Part shown: piece by piece, positions 15,819 to 23,557 of the stretch
Position numbering within the stretch: the first letter of the stretch is position 1
Layout of the letters: every line of letters starts with the position of its first letter
Assembly (NCBI GenBank): GCA_964443875.1
Contig: CAYUET010000023.1
Location: 1-46,165, forward strand
Source of the DNA: CAYUET01 sp964443875
GTDB taxonomy: Bacteria; Auribacterota; JAFGBW01
Direction of reading: 5' to 3'
DNA length: 46,165 nt
Notes under the pieces: model-generated
The model's input: the letters and a program-made list of their open reading frames with translations, nothing else
The model's database searches: none
What the model was told of the DNA's origin: nothing
Made by a program: the position numbers and the translations under genes

Positions 15819-15863
15819 CCCTGTCCCTAATTATCAGAAATATATTGTTTAGGGAAACAAATC

Positions 15864-16025
15864 ATGAAACGAACATATCAACCATCCAGAAAAAAACGTT
15901 TAAACACACATGGCTTCCGCAAAAGAATGGCCACAGCGGACGGGCGTAAAGTCCTTTCCCGCAGAAGAAGAAAAGGCCGTAAAAACCTTACCGTCAGTGT
16001 GCCGTCTGCCAAGAAAAAGTGGTAA
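15864..16025 (+). CDS. rpmH: 50S ribosomal protein L34
   Basis: A 53-residue, very basic protein: MKRTYQPSRKKRLNTHGFRK at the start, then the canonical RMATADGRKVLSRRRRKGRK. The last ten residues (VSVPSAKKKW) extend slightly beyond the usual 44-46-residue form. AGGGAAA precedes the ATG. It is the first gene of an rpmH-rnpA-yidD-yidC run conserved across bacteria. Confidence 0.97.
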   Translation: MKRTYQPSRKKRLNTHGFRKRMATADGRKVLSRRRRKGRKNLTVSVPSAKKKW

Positions 16026-16028
16026 TAT

Positions 16029-16373
16029 TTGAAGCTATCTTTTTCTCTTCGGCCACAAGAGAAAATTAAGATTCCTCTGGATATACGGATACTTCTATCC
16101 AGGGGACAGAGACTGAAGACTCCTTTTTTTGAGGTCCGTTACAGGAAAAATCCGCAGGGGATCCCAAGAATGGGAGTTTCTGTGTCTAAAAAATCCGGAA
16201 ACGCCGTCATGAGAAATTTAATCAAACGAAACGTCCGGGAATGGTTCCGACTCCACAAACATGCACTGGACGTTCCCTGGGATATGTTTTTTATTTTTAA
16301 AACCCCTTTTGTAAAAACAGACGCCCGGATTCTTAAGAATGCACTCAATGACTGCAGGAATCAATTCCGGTGA
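16029..16373 (+). CDS. rnpA: Ribonuclease P protein component
   Basis: A 114-residue basic protein that supports the RNase P ribozyme in maturing tRNA 5' ends. The family signature is SKKSGNAVMRNLIKRNVREW, with GVSV just before it. The start is a TTG three bases after the rpmH stop; it lacks an obvious separate ribosome site, suggesting coupling to rpmH, and a slightly different start is possible. Its TGA overlaps the GTG start of yidD (GTGA). Confidence 0.92.
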   Translation: MKLSFSLRPQEKIKIPLDIRILLSRGQRLKTPFFEVRYRKNPQGIPRMGVSVSKKSGNAVMRNLIKRNVREWFRLHKHALDVPWDMFFIFKTPFVKTDARILKNALNDCRNQFR

Positions 16374-16579
16374 AAAAAGTGCTTATCACCGTGATAAGGC
16401 TTTATCAGAAAATAATTTCGCCTCATCTGGGATATGCCTGTCGTTTTTATCCCACCTGTTCGGAATATATGATTGAAAGTCTTGAGAAAAAAGGTATTTT
16501 AAAAGGGTTTCTGAAAGGACTGGGCAGATTGATGCGCTGCCATCCTTTTTCAAAAGGCGGATTTGACCCCGTAAGATAA
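16370..16579 (+). CDS. yidD: Membrane protein insertion efficiency factor YidD
   Basis: A 69-residue YidD: an amphipathic N-terminal helix (KVLITVIRLYQKIISP), then CRFYPTCSEYMIESLEKKG, and the C-terminal RLMRCHPFSKGGFDPV. It sits at the inner face of the membrane and assists YidC-dependent insertion. It starts at GTG overlapping rnpA by four bases. Confidence 0.95.
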   Translation: MKKVLITVIRLYQKIISPHLGYACRFYPTCSEYMIESLEKKGILKGFLKGLGRLMRCHPFSKGGFDPVR

Positions 16580-16601
16580 ACATACATAAGGTTACTGAAT
16601 C

Positions 16602-18224
16602 ATGGATAAAAATTTATTAAAAGCGATTGCCCTGTCATTTTTAGTCCTCCTGATCTGGGATAAAATGGGATTTTTTGGAAAACCGGTTAAAAAACAGGTA
16701 GTGGTTCCGAAAGAAGAAGTCGTCGTGAAAGCCGGACAACCGTCTTCTGAAACGTCTCCTGCTTTACCGGCCGCGAAAGCAGGCCTGTCCCTCCCCGCAG
16801 ATGCCTCCTTAACCCAGGCCCCTGCTTCTGTTTTTGAAGAAAAATCGGTCTCCATCAAAACTCTTCAGTCCGAGATTTCACTCTCCAATAAAGGCGGGCG
16901 AATCAAGTCGGTTTTCCTGAAAAAATATAATGAGACTCTGGATTTCAAAAACTCCCAGGCTCCCCTGCTTTCAATCCTCCGGGTGGGTACGCTTTCCGGA
17001 ATAGAATTCCTCCCCTTTGAGCTCAGTCTTCCCGAAGAATCCGGAACTGCAAATGCCCGCTGTAAAATCAATCCTGAGGTGGAATTATCCACCTGTCTTT
17101 CCGCCTCCTCTTCCGATTATCTTTACACCTATAAGGTGATTGTAAAAAACAACGGGGATAAGGAGTTGTTTTTTCCGGACGGAGTAGAGCTCGGCAGCGG
17201 CACCCTTCCTTATCAAACCCATACAACCTATCCCACATTGGGATTTGCACGTTATACCGTTGAAAATAAAACCGAATACGTGGATTACGGCAAAGTCAGC
17301 GGACGTCAGTCGATCGATGAACTGTTCCACTGGGGGGGTATTCAGAACACCACCTATTGTTCCATCCTCTCCGAACCCAACGGGCTTCGAAAAGCCTCCT
17401 GGATTCACGTCAAAGATGAAAAAAACGTTTCCGCCAGTTTTTCAACCGATGATTTCAGCCTGCCTGCCGGACAGGAAAAAATCTTTACCTTTCATTTTTA
17501 TCTGGGGCCCAAACTCTATTTTCATATGAAAAAAATGAACCTGAATTTCGAACAGATCATTGATTATGGGTCCATTTTAGGTCCTATTACCAAACCCCTC
17601 GTTCTTTTTCTGAATTTTCTTTATAACCTTACCGGCAACTACGGCATCGCGATCATTCTCATGACCATTGCCTTCCGCATCGCCACCTACCCGCTCACTC
17701 TGAAATCCCTGGTTTCCATGAAAGCCATGCAGAAGGTTCAGCCCCAGCTCAAACTCCTTCAGACTCAGTATAAAAACAATCAGGCCCAGCTTCAGAAGGA
17801 AATGGTCGCTCTTTACAAAAAACATAAAATTAATCCTTTAAGCGGATGCCTGCCCATGCTGATCCAGCTTCCCATTTTCATCGCCTTTTTTAAAGCCATT
17901 GCCAATTCCGTTGAACTGCAGGGAGCCTCCTTCCTCTTTATCCGCGATCTGGCAGCCCCCGACCGGATGATTCCCCTGGGAAGTTATTATGTCAACCTCC
18001 TTCCCATTATCATGGGTGGAGTACAGTTCATTTCCTCCAAACAGACCACCATGGATCCCGCACAGAAGCATCTGATTTATATTTTTCCAGTAATGATGGT
18101 TGTTATTTTTTATTCCATGCCTTCGGCCTTGAACCTGTATTTTCTGGTCAGCACCCTTTTCGGAATTGCCCAGACCTGGTGGATCAACCGTCCTCCGAAA
18201 GTTGAAGTGGAACAAATTGCTTAA
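16602..18224 (+). CDS. yidC: Membrane protein insertase YidC
   Basis: A 540-residue Gram-negative-type YidC (Oxa1 family). One N-terminal transmembrane helix (AIALSFLVLLIWDKMGFF) is followed by a large periplasmic beta-sandwich domain (about residues 80-325) and the five-helix insertase core from about residue 330. The core carries MTIAFRIATYPLTLKSLVSM, the cytoplasmic helical hairpin with VQPQLKLLQTQYK, and INPLSGCLPMLIQLPIFIAF. The presence of the periplasmic domain implies a diderm envelope. pgpA follows with no gap after the TAA. Confidence 0.96.
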   Translation: MDKNLLKAIALSFLVLLIWDKMGFFGKPVKKQVVVPKEEVVVKAGQPSSETSPALPAAKAGLSLPADASLTQAPASVFEEKSVSIKTLQSEISLSNKGGRIKSVFLKKYNETLDFKNSQAPLLSILRVGTLSGIEFLPFELSLPEESGTANARCKINPEVELSTCLSASSSDYLYTYKVIVKNNGDKELFFPDGVELGSGTLPYQTHTTYPTLGFARYTVENKTEYVDYGKVSGRQSIDELFHWGGIQNTTYCSILSEPNGLRKASWIHVKDEKNVSASFSTDDFSLPAGQEKIFTFHFYLGPKLYFHMKKMNLNFEQIIDYGSILGPITKPLVLFLNFLYNLTGNYGIAIILMTIAFRIATYPLTLKSLVSMKAMQKVQPQLKLLQTQYKNNQAQLQKEMVALYKKHKINPLSGCLPMLIQLPIFIAFFKAIANSVELQGASFLFIRDLAAPDRMIPLGSYYVNLLPIIMGGVQFISSKQTTMDPAQKHLIYIFPVMMVVIFYSMPSALNLYFLVSTLFGIAQTWWINRPPKVEVEQIA

Positions 18225-18689
18225 ATGAAAACCTTTCTTCTGGCTTTAGTAACAGGGTTCGGTTTAGGATGCAGCCCCTTTGCACCGGGAACCTGCGGAA
18301 CCCTCCCGGGTTTCATCCTGGTATGGCTCTTCAGTTATCTTTCCGCGCCTGTGCAGGCGTGTCTGATTGTTGTGCTTTTCTTTGCAGGAACGCTCTTAAC
18401 CAACCACTGCCTTCAATGGTTTGAGGAAAAAGACCCCGGGGCTGTGACGATTGACGAAATCGTCTCTCTTCCGATCACCTTCTTCCTGGTTCCTCTGGAT
18501 CCTGTTGTTCTTGTCACGGGTTTTATTTTAAACCGGATCATGGATATTTTAAAACCCATGCCTGCGTTCCAGTCCCAGAAACTTCCCAGAGGCTGGGGAA
18601 TCATGACGGATGACCTGATCTCCGGGATCTATTCCTGCCTGCTGCTGCATCTTTTTGTTTTTGCCCGATCCTGGATGGGACTCGCCTAG
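18225..18689 (+). CDS. pgpA: Phosphatidylglycerophosphatase A
   Basis: A 154-residue membrane enzyme that dephosphorylates phosphatidylglycerol phosphate. Family motifs are GFGLGCSPFAPGTCGTLPG at the N-terminus, TIDEIVSLPIT (the conserved acidic pair) and the closing TDDLISGIYSCLLL; three or four hydrophobic segments are visible. The ATG directly follows the yidC stop. The TAG stop codon lies inside the first bases of a palindromic repeat element that begins at 18686, so the repeat supplies the stop. Confidence 0.92.
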   Translation: MKTFLLALVTGFGLGCSPFAPGTCGTLPGFILVWLFSYLSAPVQACLIVVLFFAGTLLTNHCLQWFEEKDPGAVTIDEIVSLPITFFLVPLDPVVLVTGFILNRIMDILKPMPAFQSQKLPRGWGIMTDDLISGIYSCLLLHLFVFARSWMGLA

Positions 18690-18931
18690 TGTAGTGCAAC
18701 GTAATTATATGTACTTTTTATTGTCATTTCATAGTCATTGCGAGGCTTTGCGAAGCAATCCCGAAGAAACGGACATGAACAGGTAGGGGGATGTTTGTTC
18801 AATGACTAATCAGAATTAATAATAGAATGCCATCCGGAATATAAAAATTTATTTGACAAGATTGCTTCGTCGCGGAACTCCTCGCAATGACGTTCAAAGA
18901 TGTGTCTATCCTAAAGGATACACTTCACTAG
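18686..18931. repeat. Palindromic MITE-like repeat, copy A
   Basis: An approximately 245-bp element bounded by imperfect inverted ends (CTAGTGTAGTG at 18686; CACTTCACTAG at the right end, to 18931). Inside is a second inverted pair, GTCATTGCGAGG (18734-18745) and CCTCGCAATGAC (18880-18891), with GCGAAGCAATC / GATTGCTTCGTCGC arms. It is about 90% identical by eye to the reverse complement of 42866-43095, including both flanks outside the inner palindrome. It encodes no protein. The left TAG is the stop codon of pgpA. The hairpin may also serve as a transcription terminator. Confidence 0.88.
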
Positions 18932-19035
18932 TACTTCACCCATTTAATTTTTTTGCTAATATTTGAATTTTTCTTTGTTTGTCTGCTTACTCCATTTTCT
19001 TGAAATATATTTTAATTCGGTTAAGAATTTTATTC

Positions 19036-19576
19036 TAGAGCCTGTCCCAATTATTCATTGAAGGCTTGAGATCAAGGATGCGCAGGAAATAAAAAAGGGC
19101 AAAGCGATCGAAAAACGATACTTTGCCCAAAATTGATGTGTTATAACCTTTAATCACGACAAAAAAGGAACACATCAATGATAGAAATAATACCCGAACA
19201 GATAGAGTTTAGTTCAGGACTTCCTGTAGTAATCGGCAATACGGATTATAAGGAATTTGAAAGAAGGTTGATAAGAATCGGATTTGCAAGAAGGAGAGAA
19301 AAACGAAATTGCAAAGAGGATGAGAAATATCGTTGAGCAAATGCCTGAAACAATTCAACAGGCGCATGAGCGGATCATCGGGGAAAGGAAAGTACTGAAT
19401 CAGGACAAGATACTATCCTTATACGAAAAAAATATCTATGTGATCGTAAGAGGCAAAGCGAATGCGGAAGTTGAATTTGGAAATATTTTAAGAGGTTAAC
19501 TTTTGGGTTAACCTGTATGCAAAATTATTTTTAATTTTAATATTGTAAAAAATTTCAATTAACGGGACATACTCTA
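19036..19576 (+). mobile_element. Internally deleted insertion-sequence remnant
   Basis: A 541-bp element with terminal inverted repeats TAGAGCCTGTCCC (19036-19048) and GGGACATACTCTA (19564-19576), which match at 11 of 13 positions. A GGGCAAAG/CTTTGCCC hairpin (19097-19128) sits just inside the left end, as in many insertion sequences where it blocks read-in transcription. Only the first part of a transposase remains, broken by a frameshift, and it ends in a perfect 8-bp palindrome (AGGTTAAC/GTTAACCT, 19493-19514). A full-length element would be about three times longer. No clear target-site duplication is visible. Confidence 0.75.
19178..19499 (+). pseudogene. Degenerate transposase N-terminal fragments (ISNCY-like)
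   Basis: Frame 1 (19178-19336) reads MIEIIPEQIEFSSGLPVVIG then NTDYKEFERRL and stops. The continuation is in the +1 frame (19284-19499), with IAKRMRNIVEQMPETIQQAH, KVLNQDKILSLYEKN and VIVRGKANAEVEFGN. The last blocks resemble the conserved region of ISNCY-type transposases that precedes the catalytic core; the assignment is from memory of the motif. The catalytic domain is missing entirely, so the gene cannot make an active enzyme. Confidence 0.6.
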
Positions 19577-19647
19577 TTGTAGAAATAATTCTTTGAATTA
19601 TAAAGATCCCTTTTTTGAAACTTTTTGTGACCTGGGGGTAGGGATTT

Positions 19648-20244
19648 TCAGTTCCCGGATTTTACAGGATTTTTGAGGCGCTTTCCAAGAAGCTTCAGGC
19701 TTATGATTAAAACGGCTCCGGCCAGAGCCCCATAAAGATGCGCATCATGGGCGACCTGATCCTTTTTGTCTAAAAGTGCAATTTCGTTTCGAAGATAGGT
19801 GAACACAAAAGGGAAAAGAATCAGAACCTCCATCAGACTTGAAAACTTCGGTTTGAACTTGAGTAAAAGCGCAGTGGTAAAAAGTCCAAAAACAGCTCCT
19901 GAAGCGCCAAGTGAGGAATAGGGCAATTTCGGAGAAAAGTAATAATCGCAGAGATTGGCCGTGATCCCGCAAACAAAAAAGGCGATGAGAAGTCCTAAAA
20001 ACCCCTCCTCCTCTTCAACAATTTTTCCAAAGACGTAGAGAAAAAACATGTTTCCTGAAAGATGAAGATAATGGCCGTGAAAGAATAAAGAGGTCACAAA
20101 CTGATATCCCTCAGGATTCTGGTGATTCAGAAAAAGAGAAGGGCAAAAAGGCACCTTCAGGATGTTGAACAGTATGTAATTCACAAAACAAATTAGAATC
20201 AGGGTGAATACCCCGACATAGCGTTTTGAAAAGGTTTCAGCCAT
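19648..20244 (-). CDS. Rhomboid family intramembrane serine protease
   Basis: A 198-residue membrane protein with six hydrophobic segments. It has the rhomboid catalytic dyad: Ser115 in SLGASGAVFG and His169 in AHDAHLYGALAGA. The HLSGNMFFLYVFG motif (His61, Asn65) that forms the oxyanion region is also present. Rhomboids cut transmembrane substrates within the bilayer; the target here is unknown. It is 7 nt downstream of a zinc-ribbon protein gene on the same strand, so they are probably co-expressed. Confidence 0.93.
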   Translation of the reverse strand: MAETFSKRYVGVFTLILICFVNYILFNILKVPFCPSLFLNHQNPEGYQFVTSLFFHGHYLHLSGNMFFLYVFGKIVEEEEGFLGLLIAFFVCGITANLCDYYFSPKLPYSSLGASGAVFGLFTTALLLKFKPKFSSLMEVLILFPFVFTYLRNEIALLDKKDQVAHDAHLYGALAGAVLIISLKLLGKRLKNPVKSGN

Positions 20245-20251
20245 TTATTTT

Positions 20252-20812
20252 TTAGGTCGTTTTTTTATAGGGCTCTAAAAATTTGGAGAAGTCTTCATAG
20301 CGGTAGAGCACTCCGGTAATTTCAGCAATAAACATGCGTATGAAATTATCAAAACGTTCACGGTCATAAAGAGCGGGAATCCAGGTGTCGAGTACAAAAG
20401 CCTTTTCAGCCTCACGGTCTGCGGCGCGAAGCACGGGAACATCATTGTTGAAATGGTTGATGAATTCAAGGTAAGCCGCTCTGTTTTCACGGGCATAGGC
20501 GGTAGGGGAATACCAGACCTCAAAAATGATTCCGCCTTCGTATTCTGCCAGATAAAGCGCTTCAAATTGCGGGTGTTTGGCCACCAGGATTTTATCTTCT
20601 TCAGAGGTGGTGAATCCCAGGGTTTCAAGATGGTTGATAAAGGGAAGCGCATGGGGAATTGTGGCATTTACGGGGTGGGCTGTTTCTTCGGTCGAATTCG
20701 TTTTTTCCGGCTGGACGTTTTCTTTATAGTCATCTTCAACCAAAGGCACGTGACAGTCTGCACAGGTGGTAAATCCGTTTTCATATTCTGCTTTACATTT
20801 TAAACATTTCAT
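20252..20812 (-). CDS. Zinc-ribbon protein of unknown function
   Basis: A 186-residue protein. The N-terminus is a zinc ribbon, CLKCKAEYENGFTTCADC (two CxxC pairs spaced by 11 residues). A low-complexity acidic linker follows, and a C-terminal alpha/beta domain of about 125 residues (LYLAEYEGGIIFEVWYSP, EFINHFNNDVPVLRA, VLDTWIPALYDRERF) has a layout reminiscent of YbjN-type chaperone-like proteins, though I do not claim homology. It lacks a signal peptide and is likely cytosolic. TAAGGA is a good ribosome site before the ATG. Pairing with the rhomboid gene is the only functional hint. Confidence 0.7.
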   Translation of the reverse strand: MKCLKCKAEYENGFTTCADCHVPLVEDDYKENVQPEKTNSTEETAHPVNATIPHALPFINHLETLGFTTSEEDKILVAKHPQFEALYLAEYEGGIIFEVWYSPTAYARENRAAYLEFINHFNNDVPVLRAADREAEKAFVLDTWIPALYDRERFDNFIRMFIAEITGVLYRYEDFSKFLEPYKKTT

Positions 20813-20833
20813 AAAGTTTCCTTACCTTGAAGG

Positions 20834-20988
20834 TTAACCCGAATTTGTACACAGAACCAATATTCGGTTTATAAAACTGGTTCGGATTTTGATCATAACC
20901 GGTTTGCGTTTTCCTTTTAAGTTTACTAATTGAAACTCAATAAGTAAACGATCTATAATTATTTTTGTTTATGCCCTATTCGGGTTAA
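20834..20988. repeat. 155-bp inverted-repeat element with internal hairpins
   Basis: Perfect 11-bp inverted ends TTAACCCGAAT (20834-20844) and ATTCGGGTTAA (20978-20988) flank A/T-rich DNA with a near-perfect hairpin GTTTACT-A-ATTGA-AAC-TCAAT-A-AGTAAAC (20921-20949) and a GAACCA/TGGTTC pair around 20855-20884. There is no ORF. The right end contains the TAA stop of the minus-strand SHOCT gene, and the left end lies 22 nt upstream of the zinc-ribbon gene. It may be a small mobile palindromic element or a structured leader; no second copy is in this window. Confidence 0.55.
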
Positions 20989-21740
20989 AGTTCAGAAAGA
21001 AGCTCCTCTTTTTTCTTGAAATATTCTTCCTCGGAAATCATCCCGGCATCATAAATCTCAGTCAGTTTGGTCATTCTTTGCCGGGGCGTTTCAGATACCG
21101 GGTTTTCCGCGGCCGTATCCCCGGGATCATCATTTTCCGAATCCTCTTCAGTTTGGCCATTTATATTTATTATTTCAGCAGAATTTGAATCTTCAGGTTC
21201 ATCCTTGTCAGGAATGTCTTTGTCATCATAACGGGTGCTTCTTTTAACCACTTTCGCTTCATTGGAATTCATGATATCCATTCTGTTTTGAACCAGGGCA
21301 TCGGTGATAAGTTTTGCGGCTTTAATGGCGCATTTTTTCCAGGAACGTCTGGATTCAATCTCAAAAGTTTCCTTCATAAGAGGGGTGGCCCCGTCTTCAC
21401 TGAGTTCAAAATAGACTTTGAGATAGAAAGGAACATCCGCGTTTCTTTCATATTCGAGGAGCGTAATATAGAGATAAAAGCGCCTGTTTTTGGGTTTGAA
21501 ATCCTCCCGTCTTTTAAGGAGTTTGACCTTGAAATCCGCATTTTTAAGCTTTTTGATGAGGACCGGGTCCATATATTTCCCGATTTTTTTGAACTGCTTT
21601 CGTGTCGTTTTATCGGTTTTTTCCGAATCAAGCCCTTTGTCTGAATAGAGGAAAAGGATTTTGGACCTTGCTGCTTCTGCTTCAACCGGGGCAAAAAAAA
21701 GTCCGATTAAAAGGAAATAAAGGATAATAAAGATTTTCAT
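20985..21740 (-). CDS. Secreted protein with C-terminal SHOCT-like domain
   Basis: I start at ATG 21740 (MKIFIILYFLLIGLFFAPVE) because it gives a clean signal peptide and lies just after the upstream gene's stop; a longer reading from 21812 would overlap that gene. The 251-residue product has a beta-rich middle (RFYLYITLLEYERN, FYLKVYFELSEDG), a long acidic disordered stretch (DDKDIPDKDEPEDSNS), and ends with LTEIYDAGMISEEEYFKKKE, the short SHOCT helix pair often found at protein ends. Function is unknown. It follows the glycosyltransferase gene by 8 nt. Its stop codon lies in a 155-bp inverted-repeat element. Confidence 0.7.
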   Translation of the reverse strand: MKIFIILYFLLIGLFFAPVEAEAARSKILFLYSDKGLDSEKTDKTTRKQFKKIGKYMDPVLIKKLKNADFKVKLLKRREDFKPKNRRFYLYITLLEYERNADVPFYLKVYFELSEDGATPLMKETFEIESRRSWKKCAIKAAKLITDALVQNRMDIMNSNEAKVVKRSTRYDDKDIPDKDEPEDSNSAEIININGQTEEDSENDDPGDTAAENPVSETPRQRMTKLTEIYDAGMISEEEYFKKKEELLSEL

Positions 21741-21748
21741 AAATAAAG

Positions 21749-22489
21749 CTATTTTAGAAGCCAGGGAACTTTTAAAAGCCCCCATTGATGAAGCTTGAAG
21801 TTCATCGAACATAAGAGAACCCCCAGCCCGTATTTGACTGAACGGCTGAAATTAATGGAGGAGGCTTCCTCAAAGTACTTGGTGGGGCAGGAAATTTCCC
21901 CGATGTTGAATTTTTGATTCACCGCCTGAACAATGAACTGGTTGTCAAAGACAAAATCATCGCTGTTTTTTTCAAAGGGCAATTCCTTTAAAACTTCTGC
22001 GGTATAGGCCCTGTACCCGGTATGGTATTCGGAAAACTTTGCACCGAGCATCAGGTTTTCAAAGGCGGTTAAAAAACGGTTGGAAATGTATTTGTAAAAG
22101 GGCATCCCCCCTTTTAAAGCACTTTTAACCAGAATCCTGGAAGCAAGCACCATGTCATATTCTCCATAGGCGATCATGGAGGCCATGGCGATTAAAAGCT
22201 TGGGGGTGTACTGATAATCCGGGTGAAGCATGACAACGATATCCGCACCCAGTTTCAAAGCTTCCCGGTAACAGGTTTTCTGGTTACCGCCGTACCCCTT
22301 GTTTTTTTCATGAACAACGGTTTTGATTCCCAGTTTTTTTGCCACTTCTACGGTTCTATCGGTTGAAGCATCATCCACCAGAAGGACTTCATCCACCAGT
22401 GAATGGTCTATTTCATTAAAAGTCTTTTCCAGAGTCGCCTCAGCCTTGTAGGCAGGCAGAACCACTACGATTTTTTTATTATTCAGCAT
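21749..22489 (-). CDS. Family 2 glycosyltransferase (dolichol-phosphate mannosyltransferase-like)
   Basis: A 246-residue GT-A fold enzyme. VVVLPAYKAEATLEKTFNEI and EVLLVDDASTDRTVEVAKKLG are the nucleotide-sugar-binding start of GT2. The metal-binding acidic site is in VVMLHPDYQY (HPD rather than DxD, as in many DPM1-like proteins). ASRILVKSALKGGMPFYK and the EYHTGYRAYT block match the polyisoprenyl-phosphate glycosyltransferase group. No C-terminal membrane helices are present. It probably transfers a sugar to a lipid carrier for surface glycans (inference), consistent with the divergent epimerase gene 103 nt away. Confidence 0.85.
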   Translation of the reverse strand: MLNNKKIVVVLPAYKAEATLEKTFNEIDHSLVDEVLLVDDASTDRTVEVAKKLGIKTVVHEKNKGYGGNQKTCYREALKLGADIVVMLHPDYQYTPKLLIAMASMIAYGEYDMVLASRILVKSALKGGMPFYKYISNRFLTAFENLMLGAKFSEYHTGYRAYTAEVLKELPFEKNSDDFVFDNQFIVQAVNQKFNIGEISCPTKYFEEASSINFSRSVKYGLGVLLCSMNFKLHQWGLLKVPWLLK

Positions 22490-22591
22490 AATTCAGACCT
22501 CTATTTTTTGAGCTTTACTTTCAAAGGGATTTATCTATAACATTTGATCTGATTTGTCTTTAGAAATATTATCAATACAGGAAGAATACGA

Positions 22592-23557
22592 ATGAAGAAT
22601 TCATCCCGGATTTTAGTCACAGGCAGTGCCGGATTTATTGGTTTTTCTGTTTCGAGAGAACTCTTGAAAAGAGGCTATTCTGTTTTGGGAATTGACAGCC
22701 TTAATGCCTATTACGATGTCAATCTGAAACGGGCAAGAAATAAAATTCTTCTGGAAAATCCGGAATATCAGTTTATTCAGATGGATATCTGCGATGAAGA
22801 AGCCGTAAAAAAACTTTTTACGCTTCATCCGATTGAAAAAATCTGCCACCTTGCAGCTCAGGCCGGAGTCCGCTATTCTCTTTCACATCCCATGGAATAT
22901 AAAAGAACCAACCTGGATGGGTTTGTGAATATGATGGAGGCGGCAAGGCAGGCTAAAGTTAAAAATTTCGTTTATGCCTCTTCGTCTTCCGTTTATGGAG
23001 ATAATACCAAGACTCCTTTTTCCGAAACAGATCCCTGCGATCATCCCATTTCTCTTTATGGGGCGACCAAACGTTCCAATGAAGTCATGGCCTATTCCTA
23101 TTCCAAGCTTTTTAATCTTCCCTGCACAGGGCTCAGATTTTTCACGGTTTACGGAACCTGGGGCAGACCGGACATGGCGCTATTTCTTTTTACCCGTGCC
23201 ATTCTGGAGGGAAAACCCATGGATGTTTACAATAATGGCCATATGCGCCGCTGTTTCACCTATATTGATGACATTGTGGACGGGGTGATCCGATGCATTG
23301 AAAATCCCTTTTCCTACGAGATATTCAATTTCGGAAATCCTCAATCTTCCACCTTAATTGAATATATTGAAGCGATTGAAAACAAAATCGGGAAAAAGGC
23401 CATCAAAAATTTGCTTCCCCTTCAGCCCGGAGATGTGCCTTCTGCGCAAGTGGATACTCAGCACGCCAAAGAAAAACTGGGATTTGAACCGAAAATACGG
23501 ATTGAAGAAGGAATTTCCCGTTTTGTCGACTGGTACAGAGACTATTATCAGTTATAA
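22592..23557 (+). CDS. NAD-dependent epimerase, UDP-glucuronate 4-epimerase-like
   Basis: A 321-residue extended SDR. It has the N-terminal NAD-binding VTGSAGFIGFSVS, HLAAQAGVRYSLSHP (a signature of UDP-glucuronate 4-epimerases / CapI), the catalytic Ser-Ser and Tyr-Lys in YASSSSVYG and SLYGATKRSNE, and RFFTVYGTWGRPDMALF, again typical of that subgroup. The enzyme would interconvert UDP-glucuronate and UDP-galacturonate for surface polysaccharide. The last 35 nt overlap the MGMT gene in another frame. Confidence 0.87.
   Translation: MKNSSRILVTGSAGFIGFSVSRELLKRGYSVLGIDSLNAYYDVNLKRARNKILLENPEYQFIQMDICDEEAVKKLFTLHPIEKICHLAAQAGVRYSLSHPMEYKRTNLDGFVNMMEAARQAKVKNFVYASSSSVYGDNTKTPFSETDPCDHPISLYGATKRSNEVMAYSYSKLFNLPCTGLRFFTVYGTWGRPDMALFLFTRAILEGKPMDVYNNGHMRRCFTYIDDIVDGVIRCIENPFSYEIFNFGNPQSSTLIEYIEAIENKIGKKAIKNLLPLQPGDVPSAQVDTQHAKEKLGFEPKIRIEEGISRFVDWYRDYYQL

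Noticed and set aside
15657..15863. Possible replication origin between scpA-side genes and rpmH
   Set aside because: The region is A/T-rich but has no TTATCCACA-type DnaA boxes, and dnaA is not adjacent.
18686..18931. CRISPR array
   Set aside because: The repeats in the window are single palindromic units at distant sites, not regularly spaced, and no cas gene is present.
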